Of a stretch of DNA of 5,213 nucleotides, positions 1 through 5,213 are shown in pieces. The DNA comes from Clostridiales bacterium (GTDB taxonomy: Bacteria > Bacillota > Clostridia > Lachnospirales > JAITVM01), in contig JAITVM010000046.1 in assembly GCA_031285815.1 (NCBI GenBank), positions 1-5,213 on the forward strand. Reading direction: 5' to 3'. The number at the start of each line of letters is the position of its first letter. Position 1 is the stretch's first letter. A program made the position numbers and the translations under genes. Below the pieces are notes generated by a model. That model did not search any database and was not told the origin of the DNA. It saw only the letters and a list, made by a program, of their open reading frames with translations.

Positions 1-841
1 CCCTACGCAAAGCAGAATTTGATGCAACCCCGCCTGCCAAAGCAATTTTGGGGCATTTTCTTTCCTTGCATAGCTTTACCGCCTTATTAACTAAAACTTC
101 AACAACTGCCGCCTGAAAGCTATGCGCCACATCAGCTTTATTGATTTCTATGCCTTTCATCCGGCATTTATTTAAATAGTTTAAAACATTAGATTTAAGG
201 CCGCTAAAACTAAAATCATAGTTGTCCAAATAAGCCCGTGGGAAATCAATAGTATTAGAGCCCTGCCCTGCCAACGAGTCTATAGCCGGGCCGCCCGGAT
301 ACGAAAGGCCAAGTGCACGGGCAACCTTATCATAAGCCTCTCCGGCCGCATCATCACGGGTTTTGCCGATAACCTCAATATCATCATAACCATTAACCAT
401 TATTAAATTCGTATGGCCCCCGGAAACTACCAGGCATACAAACGGAGGGGAATAATCTGCGCTTTCTAAATAATTTGCGCATATATGCCCCTCTATGTGA
501 TGCACACCAATAAGCGGTTTCGATATGGAAAAGCTCAACCCTTTAGCATAGGACAGCCCTACCAGTAATGCGCCGACAAGCCCGGGCCCATATGTTACCG
601 CTACCGAATCCAATTGTTTAAAAGTAACATCCGCATCCCCCATGGCCTTATCAACCACAGCCGATATGTTTTCAACATGTTTTCTGGACGCAACCTCCGG
701 CACAACCCCGCCAAACTTTTTATGCAATTCAATTTGGGATGATATTACGTTCGACAAAACCCTCCGCCCGTCCATAACAACAGAGGCAGAAGTTTCATCG
801 CACGAAGATTCTATCCCCAGTATTAACTTACCCTCTAACAT
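1..841 (-). CDS. tsaD: tRNA N6-adenosine threonylcarbamoyltransferase TsaD (C-terminal end cut by the window)
   Basis: TsaD transfers the threonylcarbamoyl group from threonylcarbamoyl-AMP to A37 of ANN-decoding tRNAs (t6A), working in the cytoplasm with TsaB and TsaE. The reading frame is open to the window edge and gives 280 residues of a family usually about 335-340 long, so roughly 55-60 C-terminal residues are missing. Seen in order: ILGIESSCDET (residues 7-17), FGGVVPEVASR (43-53), GPGLVGALLVG (85-95), the metal-binding HHIEGH (114-119; H115 and H119 match the HxxxH pair), SGGHT (140-144), DDAAGEAYDKVAR (163-175), YPGGPAID (181-188), FSFSGLK (210-216) and LAGGVASNSALR (268-279). The third metal ligand, an Asp near the C-terminus, lies outside. 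I start at the ATG at 841, behind GGAGGGG, because the family begins just before the LGIE strand. An in-frame ATG at 892 lacks a ribosome site. The start overlaps the upstream gene's end by 14 nt, which suggests translational coupling. Confidence 0.97.
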   Translation of the reverse strand, partial: MLEGKLILGIESSCDETSASVVMDGRRVLSNVISSQIELHKKFGGVVPEVASRKHVENISAVVDKAMGDADVTFKQLDSVAVTYGPGLVGALLVGLSYAKGLSFSISKPLIGVHHIEGHICANYLESADYSPPFVCLVVSGGHTNLIMVNGYDDIEVIGKTRDDAAGEAYDKVARALGLSYPGGPAIDSLAGQGSNTIDFPRAYLDNYDFSFSGLKSNVLNYLNKCRMKGIEINKADVAHSFQAAVVEVLVNKAVKLCKERKCPKIALAGGVASNSALRR

Positions 842-1352
842 TATCCCCTCCAAAATACTCCCAAGCAAGGATGGAATATTTACTGTTTTCATTAATAATA
901 TAATATTTTACATTATTTATGTAGCTTTCGTCAAATACTTGCTGAACTTCCGCTATATAAATTTTATCACTATACTCATCTTTTGCCAATGAGGTTACAC
1001 TTATATCGCTTAGCTGTATATCCAAATCCTTATACTTCTGTATTTCTTGCACCATATAACTTATATAGCCGCTGTTCGCCCCCCGGAGCCCCTCCGAAAA
1101 AAGCTGCTCTTGGCTTTCTAAAGCTAAAACAACATCGGTGTCAGAAAGCTTCCCGCTATACAATAATTTTACTATCCGGTTATTTTCATCAATAACCTTC
1201 CCTGGTGTATCCGGATAAATTTCGCCATAATCAGTAAATTCAAATGCCACTAAGGCCGAATCATTATAAATTTTAAAATAATATAAATACGCCGCTATAG
1301 ACCCAGCTAAAAAAATAAAAATAATTAAAACAAATAAATGCCTCTTATCCAC
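828..1352 (-). CDS. Small membrane-anchored protein of unknown function
   Basis: I do not recognise the family. From the GTG at 1352 the product is 174 residues. A short basic N-terminus (VDKRH) leads into one hydrophobic segment (LFVLIIFIFLAGSIAAYLYY, residues 6-25), then about 148 mostly polar residues rich in Tyr, Asp, Glu and Ser. There is no lipobox and no obvious signal-peptidase site, so an N-in anchor with an extracytoplasmic domain is the likely topology. The C-terminal part (KIYIAEVQQVF, then NNVKYYIINENSKYSILAWEY) reads like beta strands. The frame can start at a TTG at 1388, overlapping the upstream stop by 20 nt behind a weak GGA. I prefer GTG 1352 because AGGGTGG sits 6 nt before it. 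The gene follows the solenoid/membrane protein by 16 nt and overlaps tsaD by 14 nt. This placement suggests co-expression with both, but gives no function. Confidence 0.8.
   Translation of the reverse strand: MDKRHLFVLIIFIFLAGSIAAYLYYFKIYNDSALVAFEFTDYGEIYPDTPGKVIDENNRIVKLLYSGKLSDTDVVLALESQEQLFSEGLRGANSGYISYMVQEIQKYKDLDIQLSDISVTSLAKDEYSDKIYIAEVQQVFDESYINNVKYYIINENSKYSILAWEYFGGDNVRG
845..851 (-). promoter_or_regulatory. Ribosome binding site of tsaD
   Basis: On the minus strand GGAGGGG is followed by ATA and then the ATG at 841, leaving 5 nt between the GGAGG core and the start. The site lies inside the last codons of the upstream membrane-protein gene. It decides the start in favour of 841 over the in-frame ATG at 892, which has only AT-rich sequence before it. 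Confidence 0.75.
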
Positions 1353-1358
1353 AAAAAA

Positions 1359-1365
1359 CCACCCT
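1359..1365 (-). promoter_or_regulatory. Ribosome binding site supporting the GTG start at 1352
   Basis: The minus strand reads AGGGTGG, six T residues, then GTG. It is an imperfect Shine-Dalgarno match at good spacing, better than the GGA ahead of the alternative TTG at 1388. It lies just after the TAA stop of the upstream gene, as expected for reinitiation. Confidence 0.45.
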
Positions 1366-1368
1366 ATT

Positions 1369-2370
1369 TTATTTGTTTTGGTTTTCAATGCCGTCCAAAA
1401 TAATATCCTTAATTTTTTGTTTATTAAAATACCTCAAGGTATTATCTGAAACAAAGGGTATATTGTAAAAAACTTTTTCAACGTAAACATTGCTTGCCGC
1501 CGTAAAAAAAATACCTGAATACAATAATGGGCAAATAAAAATTTTTAATATATAACAAACATACGGCAGGAAACTAATTGCCTCTAATAAAATAACGCCT
1601 AAAATTAATTTTGTGGCAATTGGGAAACGCTTGTTTGTATTTGACAAAATTGCATTGCCCAAAAATAATGAAAACGAAACCTGCCCCGCGATAAAGCTTG
1701 CATAAAACACTAAAGCTATCAAAAATGCAATAGGCGCCCCCAAAGTGCTTAACACGAAAACAATGATTAAAACCCAAAAAATAATGTACGCCATAATGCC
1801 ATTTTTATATATATCAGTTTTATTATAAATAACAGTCATTGTCCCCTGCATAAAAAAACCTTTTCGTAAAGCCATAAAGATTAGGCAAATAAACACCTTT
1901 GTAAAAATCAGTAGGCCATAAATAATAAAGCGCGGTATTTCATCGCTATAAAAATAACTGCCGTTTTGCTCATTTATATTAACCAAAAAATCTATGGATT
2001 CTATTAATGGGTAGGTTTCTACCCCCCTTGGAAAAGATACGGAGGACGACAATGTAAATATTTTATTTTTAACCCATGAACGCCCCACATTAACTTTGGA
2101 AAAGAAGCTGTAAATATTGCCCTGTATTTCTGACTCTATCCCAATATTACTAAAAAAAAGGTATATACCGCCATTCCCTTCACCCGGATAAGTTACATTC
2201 GAGAACAAGAAAATGCTGATGCCACCACCTTCATCTTCGCCTTCTAAATTGTTATTCTGAAATAAGTATAATTTCGGGGCGCTGAAGCTTTCAATATCAT
2301 TGAAGCTCCCATATACTTTTGAAGAAAACAAAAAAATAACGAAAAAAACAAGAAGCCCCTTTTTTATCAT
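1369..2370 (-). CDS. Membrane protein with an extracytoplasmic 17-residue-repeat (probable beta-solenoid) region
   Basis: The protein has 333 residues and no function I can assign. A clear signal peptide comes first (MIKKGLLVFFVIFLFSSKVYG, probable cut near 21). Residues about 33-116 then show five units spaced 17 residues apart (the last about 18). Aligned cores are LYLFQNNNL (34-42), ISIFLFSNV (51-59), GIYLFFSNI (68-76), NIYSFFSKV (85-93) and KIFTLSSSV (103-111), with Ser/Asn before the turn and an aliphatic residue two places on. Such short hydrophobic-strand repeats suggest a right-handed beta-solenoid, as in bactofilin-like polymer-forming proteins. That is my inference from the pattern. 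Hydrophobic segments follow near 148-167, 192-209, 211-239 and 253-292, then a basic/polar tail (residues 313-333). This gives a four- to five-helix membrane domain. The ATG at 2370 is the only standard start after an in-frame stop and is backed by the signal peptide, though its own ribosome site is weak. It is the first gene of the tsaD block. Confidence 0.82.
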   Translation of the reverse strand: MIKKGLLVFFVIFLFSSKVYGSFNDIESFSAPKLYLFQNNNLEGEDEGGGISIFLFSNVTYPGEGNGGIYLFFSNIGIESEIQGNIYSFFSKVNVGRSWVKNKIFTLSSSVSFPRGVETYPLIESIDFLVNINEQNGSYFYSDEIPRFIIYGLLIFTKVFICLIFMALRKGFFMQGTMTVIYNKTDIYKNGIMAYIIFWVLIIVFVLSTLGAPIAFLIALVFYASFIAGQVSFSLFLGNAILSNTNKRFPIATKLILGVILLEAISFLPYVCYILKIFICPLLYSGIFFTAASNVYVEKVFYNIPFVSDNTLRYFNKQKIKDIILDGIENQNK

Positions 2371-2375
2371 AAAAC

Positions 2376-2435
2376 TCAGGCGGGGTAACCGCTTGCCCGT
2401 AAAGGCATTTGGGCCGCCGACCTCCTTTTGTCCAT
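2376..2435 (-). CDS. Possible short leader ORF (19 codons, or 10 from the inner ATG) before the solenoid/membrane protein gene
   Basis: The frame runs from ATG 2435 to TGA 2378-2376 and encodes MDKRRSAAQMPLRASGYPA. An inner ATG at 2408 would give MPLRASGYPA. The strongest Shine-Dalgarno of the region, AAAAGGAGGT with its core at 2421-2425, lies 12 nt before the inner ATG, a long but workable spacing. The stop is only 5 nt before the ATG of the next gene, which has no good ribosome site of its own, so coupled translation is plausible. The product is too short to judge by composition. The GGAGGT may instead be a remnant, or serve the downstream gene at a distance through RNA folding. Confidence 0.28.
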   Translation of the reverse strand: MDKRRSAAQMPLRASGYPA

Positions 2436-2448
2436 TTATTATCTAATT

Positions 2449-2477
2449 ATTATATCAAAGTATGATAGTTTAAGGAA
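2449..2477 (-). promoter_or_regulatory. Possible promoter for the solenoid protein / anchored protein / tsaD block
   Basis: The minus strand carries a perfect TATAAT at 2454-2449. Seventeen nt upstream is TTCCTT (2477-2472), a poor -35. Predicted transcription would start near 2442, about 70 nt before the ATG at 2370 and just before the short leader ORF. The surroundings are AT-rich, so a chance -10 match cannot be excluded. Confidence 0.4.
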
Positions 2478-2596
2478 GCATACTTGGCGTTTCTTCACAA
2501 ATAATTAATAAAAAATAAATTTGGGTAATTATCAGGAGCCTATTTTTATAATGTGCGCCCTGTAAGTAGTTTCACTATAAACATGTATAATAATTC

Positions 2597-2625
2597 TTGA
2601 CAAGATGACACCTGCGTCATATAAT
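2597..2625 (+). promoter_or_regulatory. Consensus sigma-A-type promoter of tetR and probably the coa genes
   Basis: TTGACA (2597-2602) and TATAAT (2620-2625) are both perfect consensus hexamers with the optimal 17-bp spacer. Transcription should start near 2632, leaving a leader of about 57 nt before the tetR start. The -10 box lies between two palindromes, so a bound repressor would block RNA polymerase. Such a strong promoter makes sense if it is normally held down. Confidence 0.85.
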
Positions 2626-2643
2626 TTATGACATAGGTGTCAT
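2605..2643. promoter_or_regulatory. Paired palindromic operator, probable binding site of the adjacent TetR protein
   Basis: ATGACACCTGCGTCAT (2605-2620) and ATGACATAGGTGTCAT (2628-2643) are inverted copies of each other, matching at 14 of 16 positions across a 7-bp gap. Each is also a dyad in itself (ATGAC...GTCAT, 12 of 16 symmetric). They lie 23 bp apart start to start, about two helical turns, and flank the -10 box. Because the predicted transcript starts inside the second copy, the palindrome should act as DNA rather than as an RNA hairpin. TetR-family dimers commonly bind such dyads in their own promoters, sometimes as two dimers. Assigning this site to the neighbouring TetR is inference. 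Confidence 0.72.
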
Positions 2644-2688
2644 TTTATATCCACTTAATTTTATATACTATGAAAGGGCAGGGTAATA

Positions 2689-3288
2689 TTGGTTAACAAG
2701 ACAGATAAAAAATCTGATAAGAAGCGTAAACTTATTTTGTCAAAGGCTAAACAAGTCTTTATTAGGAAAGGCTTCGCCGCCGTTACCATGAAAGACATAA
2801 TTGACGAATGTAAAATTAGCCGGGGCGGTATATATCTGTATTTTCAATCTGTCGATGAACTTTTTATGCAAGTAATCATCATGCATAATAAGCAAAAATT
2901 AAAAGAAACTATAGATTATATCGATTCTTCAAAAAGCTTTAGCCAATTGCTTGACGAATATTTCCTGAAACAAAAAAAACGGCTGCTTAATATCGATAAA
3001 AGCCTCTTAATAGCGATGTATGAGTACCGTTTTTCACACAAAGAAAATTATGATAAAGAATTTTTTTACACCCAGTTTATTAACACCAAAGCAATTATTT
3101 TAGAAATCCTTAATTATGGCGTCAGTAGTGGCAGCATATCAATTAAGGATTTGGATTGCCTCGCAATGAATATAGTTTTTTTTATCGAAGGCATAAGCAT
3201 GTTAGGGACTGCTGCGGGGGTATCCGAAGAATTTATTGATACTCAAATAAATTTTATTAAGGAAATGATATTCTCCCACTTATCCTAA
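2689..3288 (+). CDS. TetR/AcrR-family transcriptional regulator
   Basis: This 199-residue protein has the usual TetR length and layout. A lysine-rich N-terminus is followed by the DNA-binding domain (about residues 13-60: KRKLILSKAKQVFIRKGF, then VTMKDIIDECKISRGGIYLYF), with SRGGIYLYF forming the recognition helix and the helix after it. The C-terminal part (about 65-199) is all-helical and probably binds a ligand and dimerises. It does not match a named subfamily to my eye, so the ligand is unknown. The start is TTG at 2689, 5 nt after CAGGG. A later in-frame TTG would remove part of the first helix, and the nearby ATG at 2670 is out of frame. Its promoter carries a double palindrome, which suggests autorepression. 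The coaB gene begins 54 bp downstream on the same strand with no terminator I can see, so coa genes may be co-transcribed and under its control. Confidence 0.93.
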   Translation: MVNKTDKKSDKKRKLILSKAKQVFIRKGFAAVTMKDIIDECKISRGGIYLYFQSVDELFMQVIIMHNKQKLKETIDYIDSSKSFSQLLDEYFLKQKKRLLNIDKSLLIAMYEYRFSHKENYDKEFFYTQFINTKAIILEILNYGVSSGSISIKDLDCLAMNIVFFIEGISMLGTAAGVSEEFIDTQINFIKEMIFSHLS

Positions 3289-3342
3289 ATTCTAAATTTT
3301 GAGGGCTTATTGTTTTATAAGAAATAAGTATGGTGGTAAATT

Positions 3343-4092
3343 ATGAATATTCTTATAACTGCAGGCGGGACCTGCGAAGATATTGACTCTGTGCGTGGCA
3401 TTTCAAACCATGCAACCGGCCGGTTGGGTAGTATAATATCTGATACATTTGTAAATGCCGGTTGGAAGGCAACTTACATTTGTGGCGAAACAGCTACCCC
3501 CCCAAAAGCCAATGCAGAAATATTACGGGTTAGGGACGTGAACGGCCTAACAGCAACACTTTCCAGCGTATTACATAAAGAAAAATTTGACTGTGTGGTA
3601 CATTCTATGGCTGTAAGCGATTATACCCCACAATTGGCAATAACTGTTGACGAAATGGCTTCTAATATTATGTCCGCATTAAGTGCCCCAAACATACAAG
3701 GGCATGATACCCACGAAATAATAAAAAGGGCGGTATATGGCAGCCGGGCCCTGATTGGCAATAAAATCAGTTCAAAGTCTGACCTTGTTTTATTGCTCAA
3801 AAAAACACCAAAAGTAATCAGCCAGATAAAAGCTATCCAGCCCAATACAATGCTGGTTGGTTTTAAACTATTATCTGGTGCAGCGGAAGAAGAGCTTCTT
3901 AAAGCTTCCCAAAATTTACTTGAACAAAATGCTTGCACTTTCGTACTGGCAAACGATTTGAAAAATATTTCTAACGATATACACAAAGCCATTTTGATTG
4001 ATAAAGCCGGAATTCTAGGCCGGGCAAATACAAAGCAGGAAATAGCGGGTTTAATTTTCAAATATGTTTCGGAAAGGCATGGGGTTTCATGA
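3343..4092 (+). CDS. coaB: Phosphopantothenate-cysteine ligase CoaB (stand-alone form)
   Basis: CoaB activates 4'-phosphopantothenate with a nucleotide (CTP in most bacteria) and joins it to cysteine, the second step of coenzyme A synthesis after pantothenate. The 249 residues show TAGGT (6-10), SVRGISNHATGRLG (16-29, containing the family's N-x-[ST]-G element), HSMAVSDYTP (87-96), KISSKSDLVLLLKKTPK (141-157, holding the conserved active-site Lys region), VGFKLL (172-177) and ANDL (203-206). These match the separate CoaB of streptococci and enterococci, not the C-terminal half of a fused CoaBC, where VGFAAET replaces VGFKLL. It is somewhat longer than I recall for the streptococcal proteins; the extra length seems to lie around residues 97-140. 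The ATG at 3343 follows GGTGG at 7 nt spacing. Its stop overlaps the coaC start as ATGA. Confidence 0.95.
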   Translation: MNILITAGGTCEDIDSVRGISNHATGRLGSIISDTFVNAGWKATYICGETATPPKANAEILRVRDVNGLTATLSSVLHKEKFDCVVHSMAVSDYTPQLAITVDEMASNIMSALSAPNIQGHDTHEIIKRAVYGSRALIGNKISSKSDLVLLLKKTPKVISQIKAIQPNTMLVGFKLLSGAAEEELLKASQNLLEQNACTFVLANDLKNISNDIHKAILIDKAGILGRANTKQEIAGLIFKYVSERHGVS

Positions 4093-4634
4093 AAACTATT
4101 ATACTTGGCGTAACTGGGAGCATTGCTGCATATAAAGCCGCTGACATAGTATCAGGGCTTGTAAAAAGGGATTGTGATGTCCATGTAACTATGACTAAAA
4201 ATGGGGCATCATTTATAACACCGCTAACAATGCAAGGTTTATCACATAACCGGGTATTTGTCGGTACACTGCAGGAAGATGACCCAAAAGAAATAATCCA
4301 TGTATCATTGCCACAGCGGTCTGACGCATTACTCATAGCCCCGGCAACAGCAAATATAATTGGAAAAATAACAGCCGGGATAGCAGACGATATGCTGACA
4401 TCTATGGTACTATCCGCCCATGGCATCCCTAAATTAATTGCCCCTGCCATGAACACCCGCATGTACGAAAACGCTGCCGTGCAACATAACCTTCAAACAT
4501 TAAAACAACGCGGCTGGCTGATAATCGAACCTAAAATATCGCGGCTTGCATGCGGTTATGAAGGCAAAGGCGCATTAGCGGATGTGGGCACAATTATTGA
4601 AGCTGTTGTTGCCCAATGGGGTAAAATAATTTGA
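4089..4634 (+). CDS. coaC: Phosphopantothenoylcysteine decarboxylase CoaC
   Basis: CoaC is an FMN enzyme that oxidatively decarboxylates 4'-phosphopantothenoylcysteine to 4'-phosphopantetheine; family members are usually homo-oligomers (trimers or dodecamers). The 181 residues fit a complete stand-alone enzyme. Visible motifs are GVTGSIAAYK (7-16, FMN phosphate), IIHVSL with the catalytic His at 71, APATANIIGKITAGIADDMLT (84-104, FMN site), the substrate motif PAMNTRMY (119-126, the PxMNxxMW motif with Tyr for Trp), and ACGYEGKG (154-161) with the conserved redox-active Cys155 of the substrate-clamp flap. All key residues are present, so it should be active. The ATG at 4089 overlaps the coaB stop by 4 bp, and its own stop overlaps the coaX TTG start by 4 bp. 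The order coaB then coaC as separate genes reverses the domain order of the common CoaBC fusion. Confidence 0.96.
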   Translation: MKTIILGVTGSIAAYKAADIVSGLVKRDCDVHVTMTKNGASFITPLTMQGLSHNRVFVGTLQEDDPKEIIHVSLPQRSDALLIAPATANIIGKITAGIADDMLTSMVLSAHGIPKLIAPAMNTRMYENAAVQHNLQTLKQRGWLIIEPKISRLACGYEGKGALADVGTIIEAVVAQWGKII

Positions 4635-5213
4635 ACCTTGGTGTAAGCATTGGTAATACAAATACCCGATGCGCAATTGGCACAAAAGAATACAACAGGC
4701 AAGTACTCATCCCGACTGATAAAATCTGCAGCCCTAATGATTTCATAAATTTTTTAGAAGGCCAATTTCAAGAAGATATTTGGGGGCTTATAGATGGGAG
4801 CATAATATCTTCGGTTGTCCCGGCTAAAACACCGGCCATTATGAGTGCTTTAGGAGAAAAACTAAATACGCCGCCAAAGCTAATCAACCTTTCCGAATTA
4901 AACGTTGACTTTAGCGGCTACAAAAGCAAAATTGGGGATGACAGGGCCGTCTGTTGTTCGGCCGCCGCAATAAAATACCCTTTGCCTATCATACTAATAG
5001 ACTTGGGCACAGCCACCACCATTAATGTTGTTGATAGCGGCGGCGTTTTTCTGGGCGGTGCAATCTTAGCCGGCATACAAACAGGGCTTTTAGCCTTAAC
5101 TAACCATACGGCACAGCTTAACTTAATTGACAATTTTTCTAACATAAAAATAATCGGCACCGATACACAAAAGAGCCTGGCATCCGGCGCCATAATTGGT
5201 GCCGCCTGCATTA
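4631..5213 (+). CDS. coaX: Type III pantothenate kinase family protein CoaX, divergent (3' end cut by the window)
   Basis: CoaX phosphorylates pantothenate with ATP, the first step of CoA synthesis, and is an ASKHA-fold dimer not inhibited by CoA. The window holds 194 of the usual 255-260 residues. Seen: SIGNTNT (6-12, phosphate-1 motif), ISSVVPA (59-65), IGDDR (101-105, with the expected catalytic Asp at 104), DLGTATT (124-130, phosphate-2 motif), FLGGAILAG (140-148) and LASGAIIGA (183-191). Departures from the family as I remember it are Ser6 for the near-invariant Asp of DxGNT, AG for PG at 147-148, and IN for FD at 131-132. The start is TTG at 4631, because TAA lies in frame at 4622 and no other start codon precedes the motif. 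It overlaps the coaC stop as TTGA. Its place after coaB and coaC supports a CoA role, but the Asp loss leaves kinase activity uncertain. Confidence 0.9.
   Translation, partial: MNLGVSIGNTNTRCAIGTKEYNRQVLIPTDKICSPNDFINFLEGQFQEDIWGLIDGSIISSVVPAKTPAIMSALGEKLNTPPKLINLSELNVDFSGYKSKIGDDRAVCCSAAAIKYPLPIILIDLGTATTINVVDSGGVFLGGAILAGIQTGLLALTNHTAQLNLIDNFSNIKIIGTDTQKSLASGAIIGAACI

Larger units (their letters stand above)
2371..2688. other. Divergent intergenic regulatory region between the two operons
   Basis: This 318-bp gap separates the divergently read solenoid-protein and tetR genes. It holds, left to right, a GC-richer leader with a possible short ORF (2376-2435, minus), a possible minus-strand promoter (2449-2477), about 115 bp of AT-rich sequence in which I see nothing firm (2478-2595), and a consensus plus-strand promoter with paired palindromes (2597-2643). 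A leader of about 45 nt then runs to the tetR start. I found no T-box, riboswitch or intrinsic terminator here. Confidence 0.7.

Noticed and set aside
842..892. Longer tsaD start at the in-frame ATG at 892
   Set aside because: It has no ribosome site and would add 17 residues not expected ahead of the family's first strand. ATG 841 has GGAGGGG.
642..992. Plus-strand open frame of 116 codons
   Set aside because: It lies mostly opposite tsaD, whose family motifs are unmistakable. The product is low in recognisable features.
983..1195. Plus-strand open frame of 70 codons
   Set aside because: It is antisense to the anchored membrane protein and has no domain, signal or convincing ribosome site.
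1574..1777. Minus-strand open frame of 67 codons
   Set aside because: It sits inside the solenoid/membrane protein gene in another frame. The enclosing gene has a signal peptide and coherent membrane segments.
2521..2552. TTGGGT ... TATAAT as a second plus-strand promoter
   Set aside because: The spacer is 20 bp and the -35 is poor, while a perfect promoter lies about 70 bp downstream.
2670..2696. Eight-codon ORF (ATG AAA GGG ... TAA) overlapping the tetR start
   Set aside because: Only AT-rich sequence precedes it, without a ribosome site, and it is short enough to be chance.
3299..3321. TTGAGG ... TATAAG as a separate coaB promoter
   Set aside because: The spacer is only 11 bp, too short for a sigma-A-type promoter.
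3305..3328. Imperfect CTTATT/AATAAG hairpin between tetR and coaB as a terminator
   Set aside because: The stem is six AT-rich pairs with no following T tract, so it is too weak to act as an intrinsic terminator.
3621..4061. Minus-strand open frame of 146 codons
   Set aside because: It is antisense to coaB, which is a clear family member.
4058..4462. Minus-strand open frame of 134 codons
   Set aside because: It is antisense to coaC; the sense strand carries the FMN and substrate motifs.
4918..5211. Minus-strand open frame of 97 codons
   Set aside because: It is antisense to coaX, whose GDDR and DLGTATT motifs lie in this stretch.

Overview
The window looks like chromosomal DNA of a low-GC Gram-positive bacterium, most likely a member of the Clostridia. 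The reasons are the AT-rich composition, purine-rich Shine-Dalgarno sites, use of TTG and GTG starts, a streptococcus/enterococcus-type stand-alone CoaB beside a separate CoaC, and a type III pantothenate kinase. It holds seven protein genes in two divergent blocks around a 318-bp regulatory gap (2371-2688). I see no rRNA, tRNA, CRISPR array, insertion sequence or convincing intrinsic terminator.

Left block, minus strand, read from about 2440 down to 1. A signal-peptide membrane protein has an extracytoplasmic region built on a 17-residue repeat, probably a small beta-solenoid, followed by several membrane helices (1369-2370). Next comes a small single-span membrane-anchored protein (828-1352) of no family I recognise. 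Last is tsaD, the tRNA threonylcarbamoyladenosine transferase gene, cut by the window start. The genes are packed tightly (16-nt gap, then a 14-nt overlap), so they probably form one operon. A possible promoter and a short upstream ORF lie ahead of the first gene.

Right block, plus strand. A consensus promoter (TTGACA-17-TATAAT) is embedded in a pair of palindromes and drives a TetR-family regulator gene (2689-3288). coaB (3343-4092), coaC (4089-4634) and coaX (4631 to the window end) follow, joined to each other by 4-bp stop/start overlaps. These encode three consecutive steps of coenzyme A synthesis: pantothenate to 4'-phosphopantothenate (CoaX), ligation to cysteine (CoaB) and decarboxylation to 4'-phosphopantetheine (CoaC).

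The points most worth following are these: the paired operator around the tetR -10 box, which suggests an autoregulated TetR repressor that may also control CoA synthesis by readthrough; the CoaX-family protein, which has Ser where the family's first phosphate-binding motif has Asp; and the uncharacterised solenoid/membrane protein pair that shares an operon with tsaD.
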